Assembly: GCA_037447655.1 (NCBI GenBank)
Contig: JBBHKE010003121.1
Location: forward strand, 124,001 to 188,000
Source of the DNA: Zygnema cylindricum
Taxonomy: Eukaryota > Streptophyta > Zygnematophyceae > Zygnematales > Zygnemataceae
Direction: 5' to 3'
DNA: 64,000 nucleotides
Positions 1 through 12,542 of this stretch are shown piece by piece; positions within the stretch are counted from its first letter, which is position 1; the number at the start of each line of letters is the position of its first letter. The notes under the pieces are model-generated. The model saw only the letters and a list, made by a program, of their open reading frames with translations. It was not told where the DNA came from and ran no database searches. The position numbers and the translations under genes are program-made.

Positions 1-1770
1 TCGAAGAATTCAAACAAATGAACCATAGTGCAGAAGGGATAGAGAAGTGTGAAATAACATTTCACACCTTCTCAAGCTTTGTTGCTTGTGACTGCTCTAA
101 CTCTTTGAGCATTTAAGACACATGAAGAAAAGGTGTGGATGGTTATTTGGTGTTTTGCTCTACTGCAACAGTAATTTTTATTTCATTGGCATATACCACT
201 TAAACAGCATGCTGGTGGCAGCTATAGGCTGTTGTAACTCTTCATATAATTCAAGCCCGCTTACACAAGAATTGACGCCAGGTTTAACACTTTAGAGATC
301 TCATGGAGTGAATTCTTAGGCGTTTTCACATACGATGCTGCATTTCATTTCCTAAATTTTCCCATTCCTCCACATGTAGTTTTTCAGTTTTGGCGTTGCC
401 GCCCCATGTTGTTCCCATGGACTCAGATGGTTTACCAGCTCGCTTTTTAATAAAGTCGAGGCTGTGATTATGTGTATTACATACGATCAAGCAAACACTA
501 CCGTTTAGAAATAATATTCCGCCAGTGGCCCGCTCCCGCTATAAATTACCAGCATTTAGTATCCCAACAAATTCAAAACAAACATTAAGCAAGCATACGA
601 ATTGATTACAGCTTGTACAGGTTTCAATACAAGCCGGCAACCTTGGACATCCATCGTTGAACCGCATTGAATCCTACAGAACTTTATGTTCTTAATAGTA
701 TACATTAATGTGAAATGTTTATTATAATACTCATAGCGCTGAAATGAACTCAGGCAAGGTAAAATCTTTGTCGAAAACCGAAAGCAAAAATTGGCCCAAG
801 GTGATGATTTGCCCAAACTTGTCCATAATTTACAAAGCCACAACTCCAGAAAGCCATATGCTGTGGGAATTGCAAACAAAGAATGCCTGTTAAATTGCAG
901 TAAATCTTGCAGAGGGTCACGGTAATTACTACATGAGTGCCAAGGCCAGTCTGAGCTTAACTGTCTTAACCCTCGCAAAAGCGCTGCATAGTGGACTTTC
1001 AAGTAAGACAACATAAGCATAACAGCAACAAAAGAGGTGGCCCAGATGACAAGAGAGGTGGCCCATGAGTGCAAGATTGCAAGTATATGAAAGGCCGGAA
1101 TCATAGCATGCAAGATCCCAACATGTAAAACAGATTTAGACACGATATGTGATGAAATAAACCATATTGAACGACCAAAAAACAGGCAAAACCGGAGATA
1201 GCAGGAAATGACGATGAAATGGAACCACGAAAGGACTTCCAACAAATAGTACACAACGCACATGAGGAAATGCAAGGCAAGGGTATCAAGAAGACATTGA
1301 AACATATGTGCATAAAAAACAGATACGACAACATCTCAGGTAGGCAAAAATACAGTGACGAGAGTCAGGGCAAGACCAATGGGAAGCATATTCCCGCTGA
1401 AACTGACTGGTCAATAAACGTGAGACAACCAGGAGCCAAAAGCAGTTGAAGCTTCCAACCTTCAATACACGCACTATATATTTGATTAAACTAATAAAGC
1501 GTAAAGCTGTACATTTACACTCATTTTGCTCTAATATGTCACACTGTTGAAAACCTAACTGTATACCAGCAATAGAAAGTGCTAAAAACAATTCCTTCAC
1601 CCTGTTGTACTGAGTGACCATGAATCGATAAGACAAAATGTTGCCACTAACATTGATAAAGTAAAGTCAAGAAGCTTAAACCCTAAGCACATATCCACAA
1701 TACAAAGCATACATTACAACCAGTTATATGGGATCACCGTTGGTGATTATGGACTTACATCGGACAAATA
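1..1770. other. No assignable gene; one long unsupported reading frame
   Basis: This stretch lies downstream of the GGT fragment, which ends at 1771 on the minus strand. The only long open frame is minus-strand 556-1305 (249 codons). It would give a very hydrophobic, Cys/Leu/Phe-rich product without a motif I recognise. Two further hydrophobic minus frames overlap it at 1101-1334 and 1286-1636. No splice-linked conserved segments were seen. The frame may be chance or the tail of an unknown gene, and I give it little weight. Confidence 0.4.
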
Positions 1771-3508
1771 TCAGTAGCCCATAGCACAACCATCCGCCCG
1801 TCCTTCTGAGCCCGCCCATAACACACCCGTTTCTCGATGTCGCATGATGATTTGACCTCTTCCAAACAACGAGCGATCCGGTCCGGAAACAAGTTCGACG
1901 GAATGTCCCATCATTTTTAATGCTTCTGCAAGCTCAGCTTGCCCAGCACCGTCCTCAATCGCCACCTGGCTAACCTCCACTGGATGAGGGCCATGACCGA
2001 GTTTAAAACAGGGCAAGCCAGTAATGCAAAATCGAGGAGCGTCCAAAGCAGCTTGTGGATCGAGATCAAAGTCAAGCAAATTACTGAGGACCTGTAAATG
2101 TCCCTGAGGTTGCATAAATCCTCCTGCGTTGAAACAAAGAAACTCTCAAATTTAGGAGCCCATCTCAGGATCCCTCTTGACAAAGAAAAGGTTCTTCAAG
2201 ACCGTAACAGCTTTCAAAAGAATGAGCTGACGCTTTTCTTTCTGTATATCGACCACCTTTTCCTTCAACATCACATGATGCAAGGCTGATGGAATCTGTA
2301 TTAGAAATTCAAGGAGTTGACTGTATAGAAAGACTAGCCATTTTAAGTCCTTGGTCGATCAAACACTATCCACATTCATTACTGCCCAGCAATGATAAAA
2401 AGATAGTTGCAAATTCTTGGCAGTACTAAAGATTTGGAAGCGACAAAAAGCAGAAACAAAGATCCTGGGTTGAAGCAACATGTAAAGAACATAAAATTAC
2501 ACCACTTCCTGAATCACTATCATTCAAAGTTGACAGGAGATCCTTCTCTAGGAGCTTTAGCTCTTTCCCCACCGAGGCTACAAAGTCCTTTACAGAACAA
2601 TGACCAGCGTTCGCATGAGTACGCCAAGCTCCTTCAGATGCTATATGATGAATATCATGTTCCTTTTTCTCGCTTACAGTTTTATGGGAAAGGTCTGCAA
2701 CAAGCAATGGTTTCAGTTCTGGTATATCGAGAACCTTCGTTGCTGAAAAAGCGGCGAGAAAACTCGAACTACATGGAACAGTTGCCAAAGCTTTCATAAG
2801 TAGTTTTTGCTCCAACGAAGGAACTTCGGAATGGTCACCAGTGGACATGCTACAATCTTCTGGTACAGGCACCAGAGTCTCCGGAGGAGAAGGCTATTTT
2901 ACTTTGACAGGAAAGCTGGTTTCTACACCACAATGTGAACGAGAGCAATTTTGATTACTGGGACAAAAGCTGTTACTAGTTGTGGGTGGAACTGTTGACA
3001 ACTGAGAGGATGCAAGCTCTTGTGGTTGCTCGAAAGAGTGGGCGAACTTCTCCTTGCACTGTGAAGGAGAGGAAGAAAAAAAATGGGGCGAGCCTTGCAA
3101 TCTTGTTTAATAACTTGGTTCTGAAGGATAGACATCACCTTTGGTAGAATGGAAATGAAAACGTGAATATTCAAGGTACACACGCAAAACACCAATAGCT
3201 AACCAAAAGAATACAAAATCAGCCTGAGATTGCCGAAAGAGAATCAAGCTAAAATTCTCCAAGCTTTTGACGTTATGGCATTTTATGTTAGGAAGGAAGT
3301 CCTACCCATAACTCCAAAAACACAATGAAGAGCTCCAGCTTGGCGGCTATCCTCCGATGGCCACGTGGACAATCCGGGAATAATAGTGTGGTAAGGACGT
3401 TTCTGAGGAGCGAGGCAATTGGGATGTGATGGCTCGAGAGAAAAGTTATGGCCACGATTTTGAAGCGAAAAGCCACAACCGTTAGGAACAATGCCAGTCC
3501 CAAAGCCC
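1771..3508 (-). CDS. Gamma-glutamyltransferase (bacterial type), C-terminal two exons only
   Basis: Two minus-strand exons encode the C-terminal ~185 residues of a gamma-glutamyltransferase/acylase (GGT) of the bacterial kind. These Ntn-hydrolases transfer or hydrolyse gamma-glutamyl groups, for example from glutathione. Exon A (3508-3306) carries GFGTGIVP, then GFSLQNRG, a His-Pro-Asn segment and KRPYHTIIP. Exon B (2123-1771) carries GGFMQPQGH, then the [12 protein letters not shown] block, and ends at a stop at 1771. Splice sites are good: acceptor TTTTTGCAG before exon A, donor G|GTAGGA, acceptor GCAG before exon B. The codon split at the junction restores MGGFMQPQG. Exon A opens in phase AT|G, as expected for a preceding YMGFGTG. 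The N-terminal two thirds, including the catalytic Thr region, should lie between 3508 and the cysW stop at 4208. They are not there, and a MITE sits at 3568-3789. The gene is therefore 5'-truncated, or its exons were displaced or misassembled. The family call is firm; functionality is doubtful. Confidence 0.85.
2426..3100 (-). other. Open frame inside the GGT intron, one internal TAG; unknown
   Basis: On the minus strand, 3100-2894 and 2872-2426 are open in one frame and are separated by a single TAG with no other stop between them. Together they give about 220 codons of fairly even amino-acid composition, including [16 protein letters not shown] and [16 protein letters not shown]. The segment lies wholly within the 1.2-kb intron between the two GGT exons and on the same strand. 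I recognise no domain. It could be chance, a retained-intron extension, or a degraded exon of another gene. Confidence 0.25.
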
Positions 3509-3567
3509 CTGCAAAAATTCCACATCCAGTCATTAAAAAGCTGGCGACTATTTCCATCGTCAGCGCA

Positions 3568-3789
3568 CACCGTGAATCCCTTTTAGTTTTAAGAAGTAAA
3601 TAACGTGGGGTTTATCTTAGTGTTATTAAATCTGAATTACGTTCGAGAAACGTAGACGATTTTCAATCACTCGCTGAATTAGCATAAAGAAAACAACAAC
3701 TGGCATTATTAATGCTATTTTACATTCAGGGGCGAAAAAAAAAAATAGCACCGAATAAATGTTACGAAAGCTAATAACGATTCACAGTG
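3568..3789. mobile_element. MITE copy A (CACCGTG...CTATTAG family)
   Basis: The terminal inverted repeats are imperfect: left CACCGTGAATCCCTTTTAG, right (reverse complement) CACTGTGAATCGTTATTAG. The right flank is TA and the left flank is CA, consistent with a decayed TA target duplication. There is no coding capacity. It lies between the cysW 3' end and the first surviving GGT exon. Confidence 0.75.
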
Positions 3790-4027
3790 TACTTTCCATC
3801 AGTATTATGAAAGTGTAATCAGCGTCAAAGGCTATTTCATGAAACCGGAAATGAAGGGCAACAAGCCCAAGAGAGTTCAAAAAAAGCTCAAATTTGATCC
3901 AAACAGGGATCATAAAACTTTAGCCTTCAATTGCAAGCAAACGAAATGCTATGCATAACACATTACCACACTATGCCATATATATATATATAAATATAAG
4001 TATATATATACATATACATATGTATAT

Positions 4028-4177
<150 letters not shown>

Positions 4178-4207
4178 TTACACACACACACTCACAACAG
4201 TTAAAAG

Positions 4208-7200
4208 TCACCTCTGACAATCATAACGGAAGTTGAGGGAATTTTTATCAACCTAATTTTTTAAGGAAAGAAAACAATAAGAAAAACTGGAATCCATTTA
4301 AAAAAATAGTAAAAGGCAAAGAGCAAAGGCTTACCTTGAAAAAGAGTGAGATAAGGGCCAAAACAGACAAAAGTAATGCTGCAGAAAATGCCCCCTGGGT
4401 ATTGTATTCCTGCAGAAAAGCGACGATTTTTTTTTTTGAAAATAATTATTTCGACACAACACAAAATCAGAAAGAAATATTTTTTTGGTACCAAAACAAA
4501 AAACTTGAATTCCTAAGGCTTAAGATGGCAGAATGAGGCGTTTAATTTAATTTGAGCATCTAAATTTTCCGTATTTCAAACCAATGGTCTACATTTATCA
4601 TCACCAGGAGAGGCCCAAAAGATAGACAAAAAGAGAGACAAAAGAGAGATTAATTTTGCGAGAGATATTTCTTCTTACCTTATAAGCCGCCTCAACAAAA
4701 AGAGTTAGGGTTTGTGTTCGTCCAATAATATTTCCAGAAATAACGGAAATAGCGCCAAACTCTCCCATGGCACGCTAAGCATCCTCAATCCCCCAACGTA
4801 TCACAAGTCAAAAACTCCTCTTTTTTTGTTGTCACTTTAAATTCATACAACAATGTTCAAAAATCTAGCATATGAAACAAAAAGAGAGTCACAGAAAGTC
4901 CAGAAGAAAAAAAACAATAAAAGAAAGCTTACAGCTGTACAGAGAGTTACTCCATACAAAAGGCCGAGACGAATATTTGGTATCGTTACATTCGAAAATA
5001 CCTGCCACATCAGAATGGTTTTTATTTCCCTGAACGGTCCAAATGTTCAAAACAGCCAGAACCTATGAAGCTTCTCTTTCTCTCTCCCTCTCCCTCTCCC
5101 TCCTCCTCCTCTCTCTCTCCCCTTCTCTGTGTGTGTGTGTTGACTTTCACAAGCCAAATAAACACAAATCCTTCACATGAGATTCACTTCGCAAAGCTTC
5201 CTCAATGAGTTTAAGTAAATTCATTTTGCCCTCAAAAAAGTCATTTTTCGACCATTGTAAACAATCTTTAACGCTACATCGTTTTCAATAGGATGAGCAC
5301 AAATGCCCTCACCCAAAAACGACGAGATAAGCTCCATACCTTTATTTTTTTAGTGAGGAAAATTTACCCCAAACGATATGCTGACCACCACCTGATGTAT
5401 TGTTTTTCCAGTGCTTACGTTTTCTAAAAACTAATGCTCAAGGTACATCTCCCACTGTAACTAGGGTAGAAATGGTTGGAAAACTTTCTTGTATAGTTCC
5501 AATAATCACATGTTAGACCATTGAGTGAGAAATAATTATAAGTGTACACTCAAAAGCTTTTGGTGCGGCCGCAGTTTAAAACCGTGATTTACATGAACAG
5601 CAATACAAAACCACACTAGTTATAGTTCACAACAAGTCCAGTCATACCTCCCATTCATTTGCCCCCATGGTTCGTGCTGCCTCTTCTTCAGAGACATCCA
5701 TCTCTTCCAAAACCTGTACAAAAAGGATTTCTCTCTATTAAGCTCTCCCGATTTTCTCAATATGGCTACGCGGAAAAACAAATGAATGGAGAGAGATTGA
5801 AAACAGGAGGCAGAAGGAAGTGGAACAAAAGATTCGGCACGAAAGGAAACATACAGTCAGAAAAGAGAAAATGGACAACAAAACAGATGGTGACAAGAGA
5901 AAGACAAAGAAAAATAAAAAGACGAAAAGATGACAAAATAATGAGGGAGCACACAGTGAATTGAGGAAAGGAAAGAGGAAAGACAAACACAGAAGAGAAA
6001 GGGGTGAAAAAAATCTGACAATCCTACACAATCGGGTACAATCCAAACATAACAGATCACACTATTACCATGTATCCCAATTAAAAACAAGGACAAACCC
6101 AAGACGAACCAATATTTTGCAGATACTCACCGGAATAACCTCCCTTACGACATAGGGAAGCGTCACAAAGGCGGTCGCAAGAACCATTCCTGTCAAACAC
6201 AAACAGTCCACAAATTTCCCTCTTCTCTCAAAAACCCTCAAAAACCCTCTATTACCCTACAAATTATAAGGATCCAGTTTCCCAGCCTTCCCCACACGCA
6301 AAGGCTCTTTACACCATCGGAAATACACATGTTTCACGAGAAACCGTTCACGATTGTACAGTTTTGTTAGAACTGTATAATTAGCCGTACAACAAGAATG
6401 AACTTTGATATTCTAACAAGCACAGCTTTCTCACGACCTCCTAGCCCCAACCTTCTCTGCCATAACCTGCACTGGTCCCTCTACTGTTCCCTGACTTAAA
6501 CATACGGAACAGAATAGTTCTGTTTCAGAAATGAAACAACTATTCTTTGCAAAGAGGAACCTCTTAAAACCCAGTAAAAGACAACTTCTCCGATTTCCTT
6601 TCTTCCCTCTGTTCCTCTGCTTGATCATGTACAAAATTAATACAGTTTTGTACCTGCGAATGTAGCATTTGAAAGGGGTGAAAACGGGACAGACCTGGCA
6701 AAGCAAAGACAACCTCGATACCATACTTGCGAAGAAAAGGTGCAAACCATCCCTGAAAAGCACAAAACCATACCACAAACATGTGAAGAGAGAGAGAGAG
6801 AGAGAGAGAAAAAAAGAAGACACTTAAACTCTACATCAAAAGCAGTAAGTTAAATTAACATTCTAAACCTTCAGGCAGACGGTAATTTTTCTAATCGCAA
6901 GAATAATAAAATACAAATACAATCAAAGGGTACGGTGCACGCTCTGATAATTTCAATCCTTTCTTTTTGGTCCAAATGGAAACCTGCTCCAACTACATGA
7001 AAGTTCAATAATAAAATACTATAGGCATGTGATTATTGACTTTAGGCGTGTGGTTTTTGGGTGTACCTGACGACCGTAAAGCAACATAAGCATCAGCCCT
7101 GTCACAACAGGACTAATACTGAAGGGCAAATCCAGGAAGCTGACGAAAAAAGCCTGTCCTGTCACAAACACAACCATTACAGTTGAGATAGAAGCTTTGA

Positions 7201-10200
7201 GTTTACATCATCCATGTTTTTCTGCACAAAATTCTCTGTTACTTTTTCCTTCTGCATGAGAGGTTAAAAATCATCTGATAGGAGTCTGTAGAATGAAAAT
7301 GTCTTACGCCACAACAAACATGCCCACTTCATTGCTATTTAGAAACAATAAAAACTAGCCAGAGAAACTTCATCTCACTTGGGACTAAGAGTCCCCCACC
7401 AATACAAGTAATACTTGATTCATATCACCACCAAGACACAGGCCTGAATATATATGAGCAAACAGGTGAAAATGGTTTTATAACATGATTCCATTAAATT
7501 GAAGAAATGCTCGAAGTACCTTAAAAACCGTCTCATATTTCTGAGCATCCTCACAACTTCCATTACATATTCACCATCACTTGTGCAAAACCTCTCTTTT
7601 TTCACTAAAATTACGGATCAATAATTCTGTTTAGAGCAGAACAAGTGGATGTGAAAAAAACCTGATCTGTGAGAAAAGCACTGATATTTGTGAAGATTAT
7701 TGACACAATCACTTATTACATAAAGACACACTTGTGGTGGTGGGACAGTAACTGCTGATTTGGGGCTCTTTCAACACAACCTGAAAAAAGATGCATAATG
7801 CTCCTTGAATCCAAAATTTCAGTCTTTGTTTAGTGTAAACTACACCTTGCCGATGAAATCATGACGAGTAACCCACAACGCGATGATGAGTCCAAATGCT
7901 GTATTGATGGGAACTACAATTCCCGCAAGGACCAGTGTCATTTTTAACTGCGCAGCCCACCCCCAAGATTTTTTCTCACATCAGGTCGTATATCAGCCAT
8001 GGACAGATCATCCTTTTTAAGTATACATTGATGTTTACAAAGAGCCGACATGTTCCATAATAGAAAGGACCATAATAATCCATCAGTGGGGTTACCAATA
8101 AATGTACGATACACTGAGAACCGCTATTAGAACAAAGAGACTGTATTGGTGCTATTGATCTTCAATTTAGGTACGAAAGCATGGACAATTCATGTCCATT
8201 TAATAAGCTAGTTATATAAACGTAACAATTAGTGCTATTACTGCTAGTTGGGCGGAAAAAAAAAGAAGGCACTGGATTAGTGTAATCAACTAATAACAGC
8301 AATTCACGGTGTAGTATGGCAGAAAGATGAGAAGCGTATGTTTTACCAACTTAAAATGCATTTGCATAAGAAATTGTGTCATCCTTTTCCAAAATCACAA
8401 ATTCTGTCAAGCAATTCCGCCTAAAACAAGCACACTAGTCGGATTAACTGCTATCTCAGGAGAGCATGAGAAACAGGAATATTGTTTTCAACCAGCTACC
8501 ATTTTTTTCTAGGGATAACTGTGCTTATTTGAGAATTGAGCACGTTTGTGGTCGAGAATGCTATTTTTTTGAGTTTGTATTGTATAAGCACTGAGTATTT
8601 CATTAGGTAGAAAGGATAAGTTGTATTCTTCAATCATGTATAGTTGTTTGTTTTGAAATTCGTATTGCTGTCTACAGAGGTGTAATGGATGGAACTCACT
8701 GAAAATCAGGATTTCGGGATAATTTTGAGGGTGACATAAGTGAGAGATTTGTGCTAGCATTTTAGGAAAAAATTGCTGGCTGGATTGTTTGAAGGAGTTA
8801 TAAAAATACAGAGAAAAGGCGAAAATGGTTTAGAGGGGAAAAGGCAATGGAAATAGTCTACGGAATGAAAGATGAGTTTTGACTGTGTCAATTCTCAGAT
8901 TTTGAGGACACTGATATGATAAATGATCAGTTAATGGTCAGATGAAAGTATATCTTTTGCTCGATAATCGACAAGTACTTTTCTGAGGGTTATAGATAGA
9001 TATACTGGTCCACCGTTATTGGACATATAAATCACTCTAATCAAAAAACAAGAACCATACCGCATGCTGAAAATCAGGATCCATAAGATTCGCAAGAAAG
9101 GGGCCCACACCATCGGAGAAGGCCTGTTTCACCCCATAAAAGAAAGCAAAAAGTTAGTGAAAGAGAGGAGAGAATATGGAAAAAGAAGAAAGAATGTCTG
9201 GAGCTCTGAAGGCAAGGGCTTGCAGCAGAAAATGATAATAAAAAAGAATACGTGTCTGTCAAATTTATATAATATCTCGCTTTTTGCGGTTACATGCTGA
9301 GTTTCTCCATTCAATTGTCGTATTCCCAAAATTATAGTTTGTGCTGAAATAAACAGCATAATTCGAATGTCCGAAGCTTTATTTGTACAGAGGATCTACA
9401 GTATTGCTGTAGGAAAAATTTGCTAGCAAAATAATCTCCACTCACAATGGTCGACAACTAAGCCCCACTCTAATGACCCATCCAAGATTCAACGGACCGA
9501 ACTGGATTCCGATGCAATGCATGCAAAATGCCTATTTCCATTATGAATTAATTTCCATGAAAAATGATTTCCACGACTGGTGGGAATTGGCTGGACCATT
9601 TCCATTACAAAATTGCGTGGCCCTTTTGCCATGTCCATATATTACAAAAACGAAGAGATTGCTTTTATTAGGAATTTCAGCAATCCACTTCAAGTGAAGC
9701 AAAGGCGGGGAAGCCACTGGAAATGAACAAAGAGGTCCTGGGGGAGGGAGGGAGAGAGGGAGGACCAGGGAGAGGGGAGGGCGAGGGAGAGGGGGAGGTA
9801 GAGAGGAGAGAGAGGAGAGGGGGGAGGAAAGAGAAGGGGAGAGGGAGGGAAAGAGGGAGGGAGAGAAGAGGGAGAGGGAGAGGGAGGAGAGAGAGGGCGA
9901 GGGTGGGAGAGAGAGGGAGTGGTAGAGGGGGAGGGAGAGAGGGAGAAAAAGGGAAAGCCAAAAAAAATGAAATTCAATGAACACAAAACAAATCCCACAT
10001 ACATATATTGTGTTTAAGTGAAATTGTGCACCCAAAGCAAAGTTCACAAAAATGTGTTCACACAATTTGCAATCCCATTCCGTGGTTGCAAATTTCACAA
10101 CAGTGGGCTTTTGCAACACAAATATCACAAATCTCAATTGTGCTTGTGTAAGATTGACCAATTGCACAATCTCACATAAATTCAAATTGCGCAATTGATC

Positions 10201-11574
10201 TCCACACAATCTCAATCCATTATTGAGATGGAGGGCCCTAGTAAAATCATCCGCATACATACATGCATACATTACATACATCACACACATTACAAACATT
10301 ACATACATTACAAACATTACATATATTACATATATTACATACATTACATACATTACATACATTACACGCAATACATCCATTACATACATTACATACATTA
10401 CATACATTGCATACATTACATACATACCATGCATTACATACACACCATACATACGTAGGTATATGTACATGTGAATTTATAGTTGAGGTCATGCTAAGGT
10501 TCTCACCTGCGCAAAGACATTGGCTGTGGGAATGAATACCATGATGGTCATGTAAAGGACGCCAACGGCTATAAGAGCCCACTGGCCCAAACCTACCGGC
10601 TGTCAATCCGAACCGGAAACCAAACCACACAGAAAACCAACGGCGGCCCTAAAACAACCACCCAGAAAACAAATTCCAGAAGCCATGGCCCAACACGTGT
10701 GAAATTTGTAGGATAGCTACAGGACTCTGATGCCTTGTAGGGCCCAAAAGACCTTAATACAAAGAACAACAGCTTATAAAGAACAACACGAAGTATGCTG
10801 ATGTTGTCATTACAATCACTTTGTCATCTTCTGATGCAATTTACTTGCTATTAACTGGTGTTGATGCTATTGACTGCTATTGACTGCTATTGACAAACAC
10901 TGAATGACATTGACTGCTATTGGCTGCTAATTGACTGGTATTAACTGCTAATGACTGCTGTGAATGCAAAAAGGGCCTGGCTTTGAAGCAAAATCACATA
11001 CATCCTTTCCGTCAGATGACCTCCGTACAACGCCAGCTGCAGCACCGCCGGCACAAACTGGTCCACTCCATTTTTTCATCTTTCCTGGCATCCTGGATTT
11101 CATAGAAGCTTTGAAAGTCCGGCTTGACCAAAACGGAGATTTTAGACATAAAGACAGAGACGAAGAAGAAAAAGAAAAAGAAGAAGAGGAAGAGGAAGAG
11201 GAAGAAGAATATGACGGAGACGAAGAAGAACACACCAAGCCTGACTGAAATTTCTGTGAGACTCTGTCACTTTTCAATACTGCAGAAAACTGAGAAGCGT
11301 CTGTTCCTCTTCTACTTGACTTTTTTGTGGAAAAAGGAGACCGCAAAGAAGTAGACAGAGAGCCACAAGGAGCTTTCTCAGCCTTTGGATTGTTCTCAGG
11401 TTGAATCCTGGTAAAATTTATACCATTACAAATTGCAGTAGCTGAAGATAAACGAGGAGTATTATTTGATTGCTTGATTCCTACATGACTACTAAAAAGG
11501 TAATTTCTTTCTGGCAAAAGAAGAGGGCCATGAAGGGAAGCTTGAGCCTTGGCAGACAGGAGAGTAGAAGCCAT
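4208..11574 (-). CDS. cysW: CysW-type sulfate ABC transporter permease, predicted plastid-targeted (12 exons)
   Basis: This is a membrane subunit of a sulfate/thiosulfate ABC importer, the equivalent of Chlamydomonas SulP2, expected in the chloroplast inner envelope with a CysT-like partner. Exons (minus): 11574-11002, 10599-10507, 9123-9061, 7947-7846, 7153-7067, 6752-6695, 6189-6131, 5713-5648, 5001-4933, 4774-4679, 4409-4335, 4252-4208. All junctions are GT-AG, the phases agree, and the total is 461 codons plus stop. Residues 1-191 are Ser/Thr-rich with almost no early acidic residues, like a transit peptide. The permease core follows: FIPTANVFAQ, GIVVPINTAFGL, LDLPFSISPVV, LLYGRQGWFAPFL, then the ABC-permease EAA loop EEEAARTMG with NVTIPNIRLGLLYG, and RAMGEFGAISVISG. 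Everything after the transit region aligns block by block with bacterial CysW. The last short exon (VDKNSLNF...) is the least certain. The gene is divergent from TAF1. Confidence 0.93.
5081..5142. repeat. CT-rich / (GT)n low-complexity tract
   Basis: Alternating CTCTCC and CTCT units followed by a short GTGTGTGT run, within a cysW intron. Confidence 0.9.
8112..8311. mobile_element. MITE copy B (TA-flanked)
   Basis: Left end CACTGAGAACCGCTATTAG; right end (reverse complement) CACCGTGAATTGCTGTTATTAG; both flanked by TA. The element is about 200 bp with no coding capacity. It sits in the cysW intron upstream of the exon at 7947-7846. It belongs to the same family as the copies at 3568, 28638, 56463, 59145 and 63227. 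Confidence 0.75.
9738..9958. repeat. GGGAGA-rich purine tract in a cysW intron
   Basis: About 220 bp of degenerate GGGAGA/GAGAGG hexamers on the plus strand. Reading frames through it (Gly-Arg-Glu or Ser-Leu-Pro repeats) are artefacts. Confidence 0.95.
10020..10215. repeat. Degenerate interspersed TTGCACAAT-like motif
   Basis: The short words TTGCACAAT, ATTGCGCAATT, CACAATTTGC and their complements recur about ten times over 200 bp. This gives a diffuse mixture of direct and inverted copies next to the ACATTACAT minisatellite. Confidence 0.5.
10251..10448. repeat. ACATTACAT-type minisatellite
   Basis: A roughly 200-bp tandem array of 9-10-bp units (ACATTACAT with C/T/G variants) in the cysW intron just downstream, in the minus sense, of the exon at 10599-10507. 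It reads as Ile-His-Tyr or Val-Met-Tyr repeats in the different frames, none of which is a gene. Confidence 0.95.
10858..10962. repeat. ATTGACTGCT tandem array
   Basis: About nine imperfect 10-12-bp units around ATTGACTGCT, with insertions such as ATTGGCTGCTA, in the first cysW intron next to the donor of exon 1. Confidence 0.85.
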
Positions 11575-12542
11575 AGCTAAAGCCAGTTTTGATGACGACT
11601 CTCTGCATTCAGAAGAGTACAGTACTATTTAAATGGATGTTACAGCCATACTTTTGAACTGCATGCACTAACCCTAAAAATAATCCAGAAAAGTCAAAAT
11701 AATTGGCACGTGAAAAATCATTCCATGAGCCGTCGATCGATGCCTTTCTCCAATCCAACCGTTCACTAAATCGCACTAATCTTGCACTAAATGTATTGCG
11801 TGCGCTCAGAGGTAAAGTGCGCACGGTAAACGTTTAATGCTATCGCACGTTATAACGCTGGTCAGTGGTCACAGCCGAACAGAGCAACAAACCGGACGGG
11901 AGTCGGAAAGAGAGATTTGGACAACCGATAAAATTGCAAGAATTTAAAGCTTTTATGGGAGGAAGATCAAAGCGGAGAAAACTTTTTCGCAAAATCCTGC
12001 ATGTACTGTTGAAAGATCTGCCCGTATAAAACATTATTCTGCCCGATTTCATTGTGAAATCAACTTAACAACGATGCCTGGCACTTCTCATTGGAAGATA
12101 AAAATTTGTAGCGAGTAAAAAAATATTTTTGCGATTGAAAGATTTCAGTTTTTGTATTTTTGTACCTTTACGAAATCAATCTTTTCAAAACACGTCAAAT
12201 GGAAACGAAAGTATGAAAGTACGAGAGTACGGACGTACGGAAGTACCAAACAGCTTACCGTCTCCAGCAGTATATATATCTTTTAGGTTTCTGATCTGTT
12301 GTGATGCGCTCTTTCTCCAAAAGAGTCATGTTTACCGAGTTTGTCATCTGTTCTTCATCTATTTCCTCCATTTTTTAATCCTTACTGTCAAATATTTCAC
12401 TATTTAATGTTCGAATGTTTCTATGAGTAGCTTATTAGTATCCTGTCCAGGATTTTTTTTAGGTTATAATCAATCCGAAACCTGTAATTTCTGTTTTTTT
12501 TAAGTCCGCAGACCTAAATTACCAGCTGTCGTATCGGCAGCC
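11575..12542. promoter_or_regulatory. Divergent upstream region shared by cysW and TAF1
   Basis: These 968 bp separate the cysW start codon (minus, 11574) from the TAF1 start codon (plus, 12543), so both promoters must lie here or in untranslated leaders. A TATA-like string (GTATAAAACATT) occurs near 12024. No open frame in the interval has recognisable content. The promoter role is inferred from gene geometry only. Confidence 0.6.

Noticed and set aside
556-1305. 249-codon hydrophobic minus frame as a membrane protein gene
   Set aside because: Residue content follows base composition, with no family resemblance; kept only as a note under 1-1770.
10251-10448. Regular short repeats considered as a CRISPR array
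   Set aside because: Units are about 10 bp and contiguous without unique spacers, and the DNA is eukaryotic.
10195-10630. Tyr-Ile-His and Val-Met-Tyr repeat frames
   Set aside because: Caused by the ACATTACAT minisatellite. The real coding segment here is the cysW exon 10599-10507.
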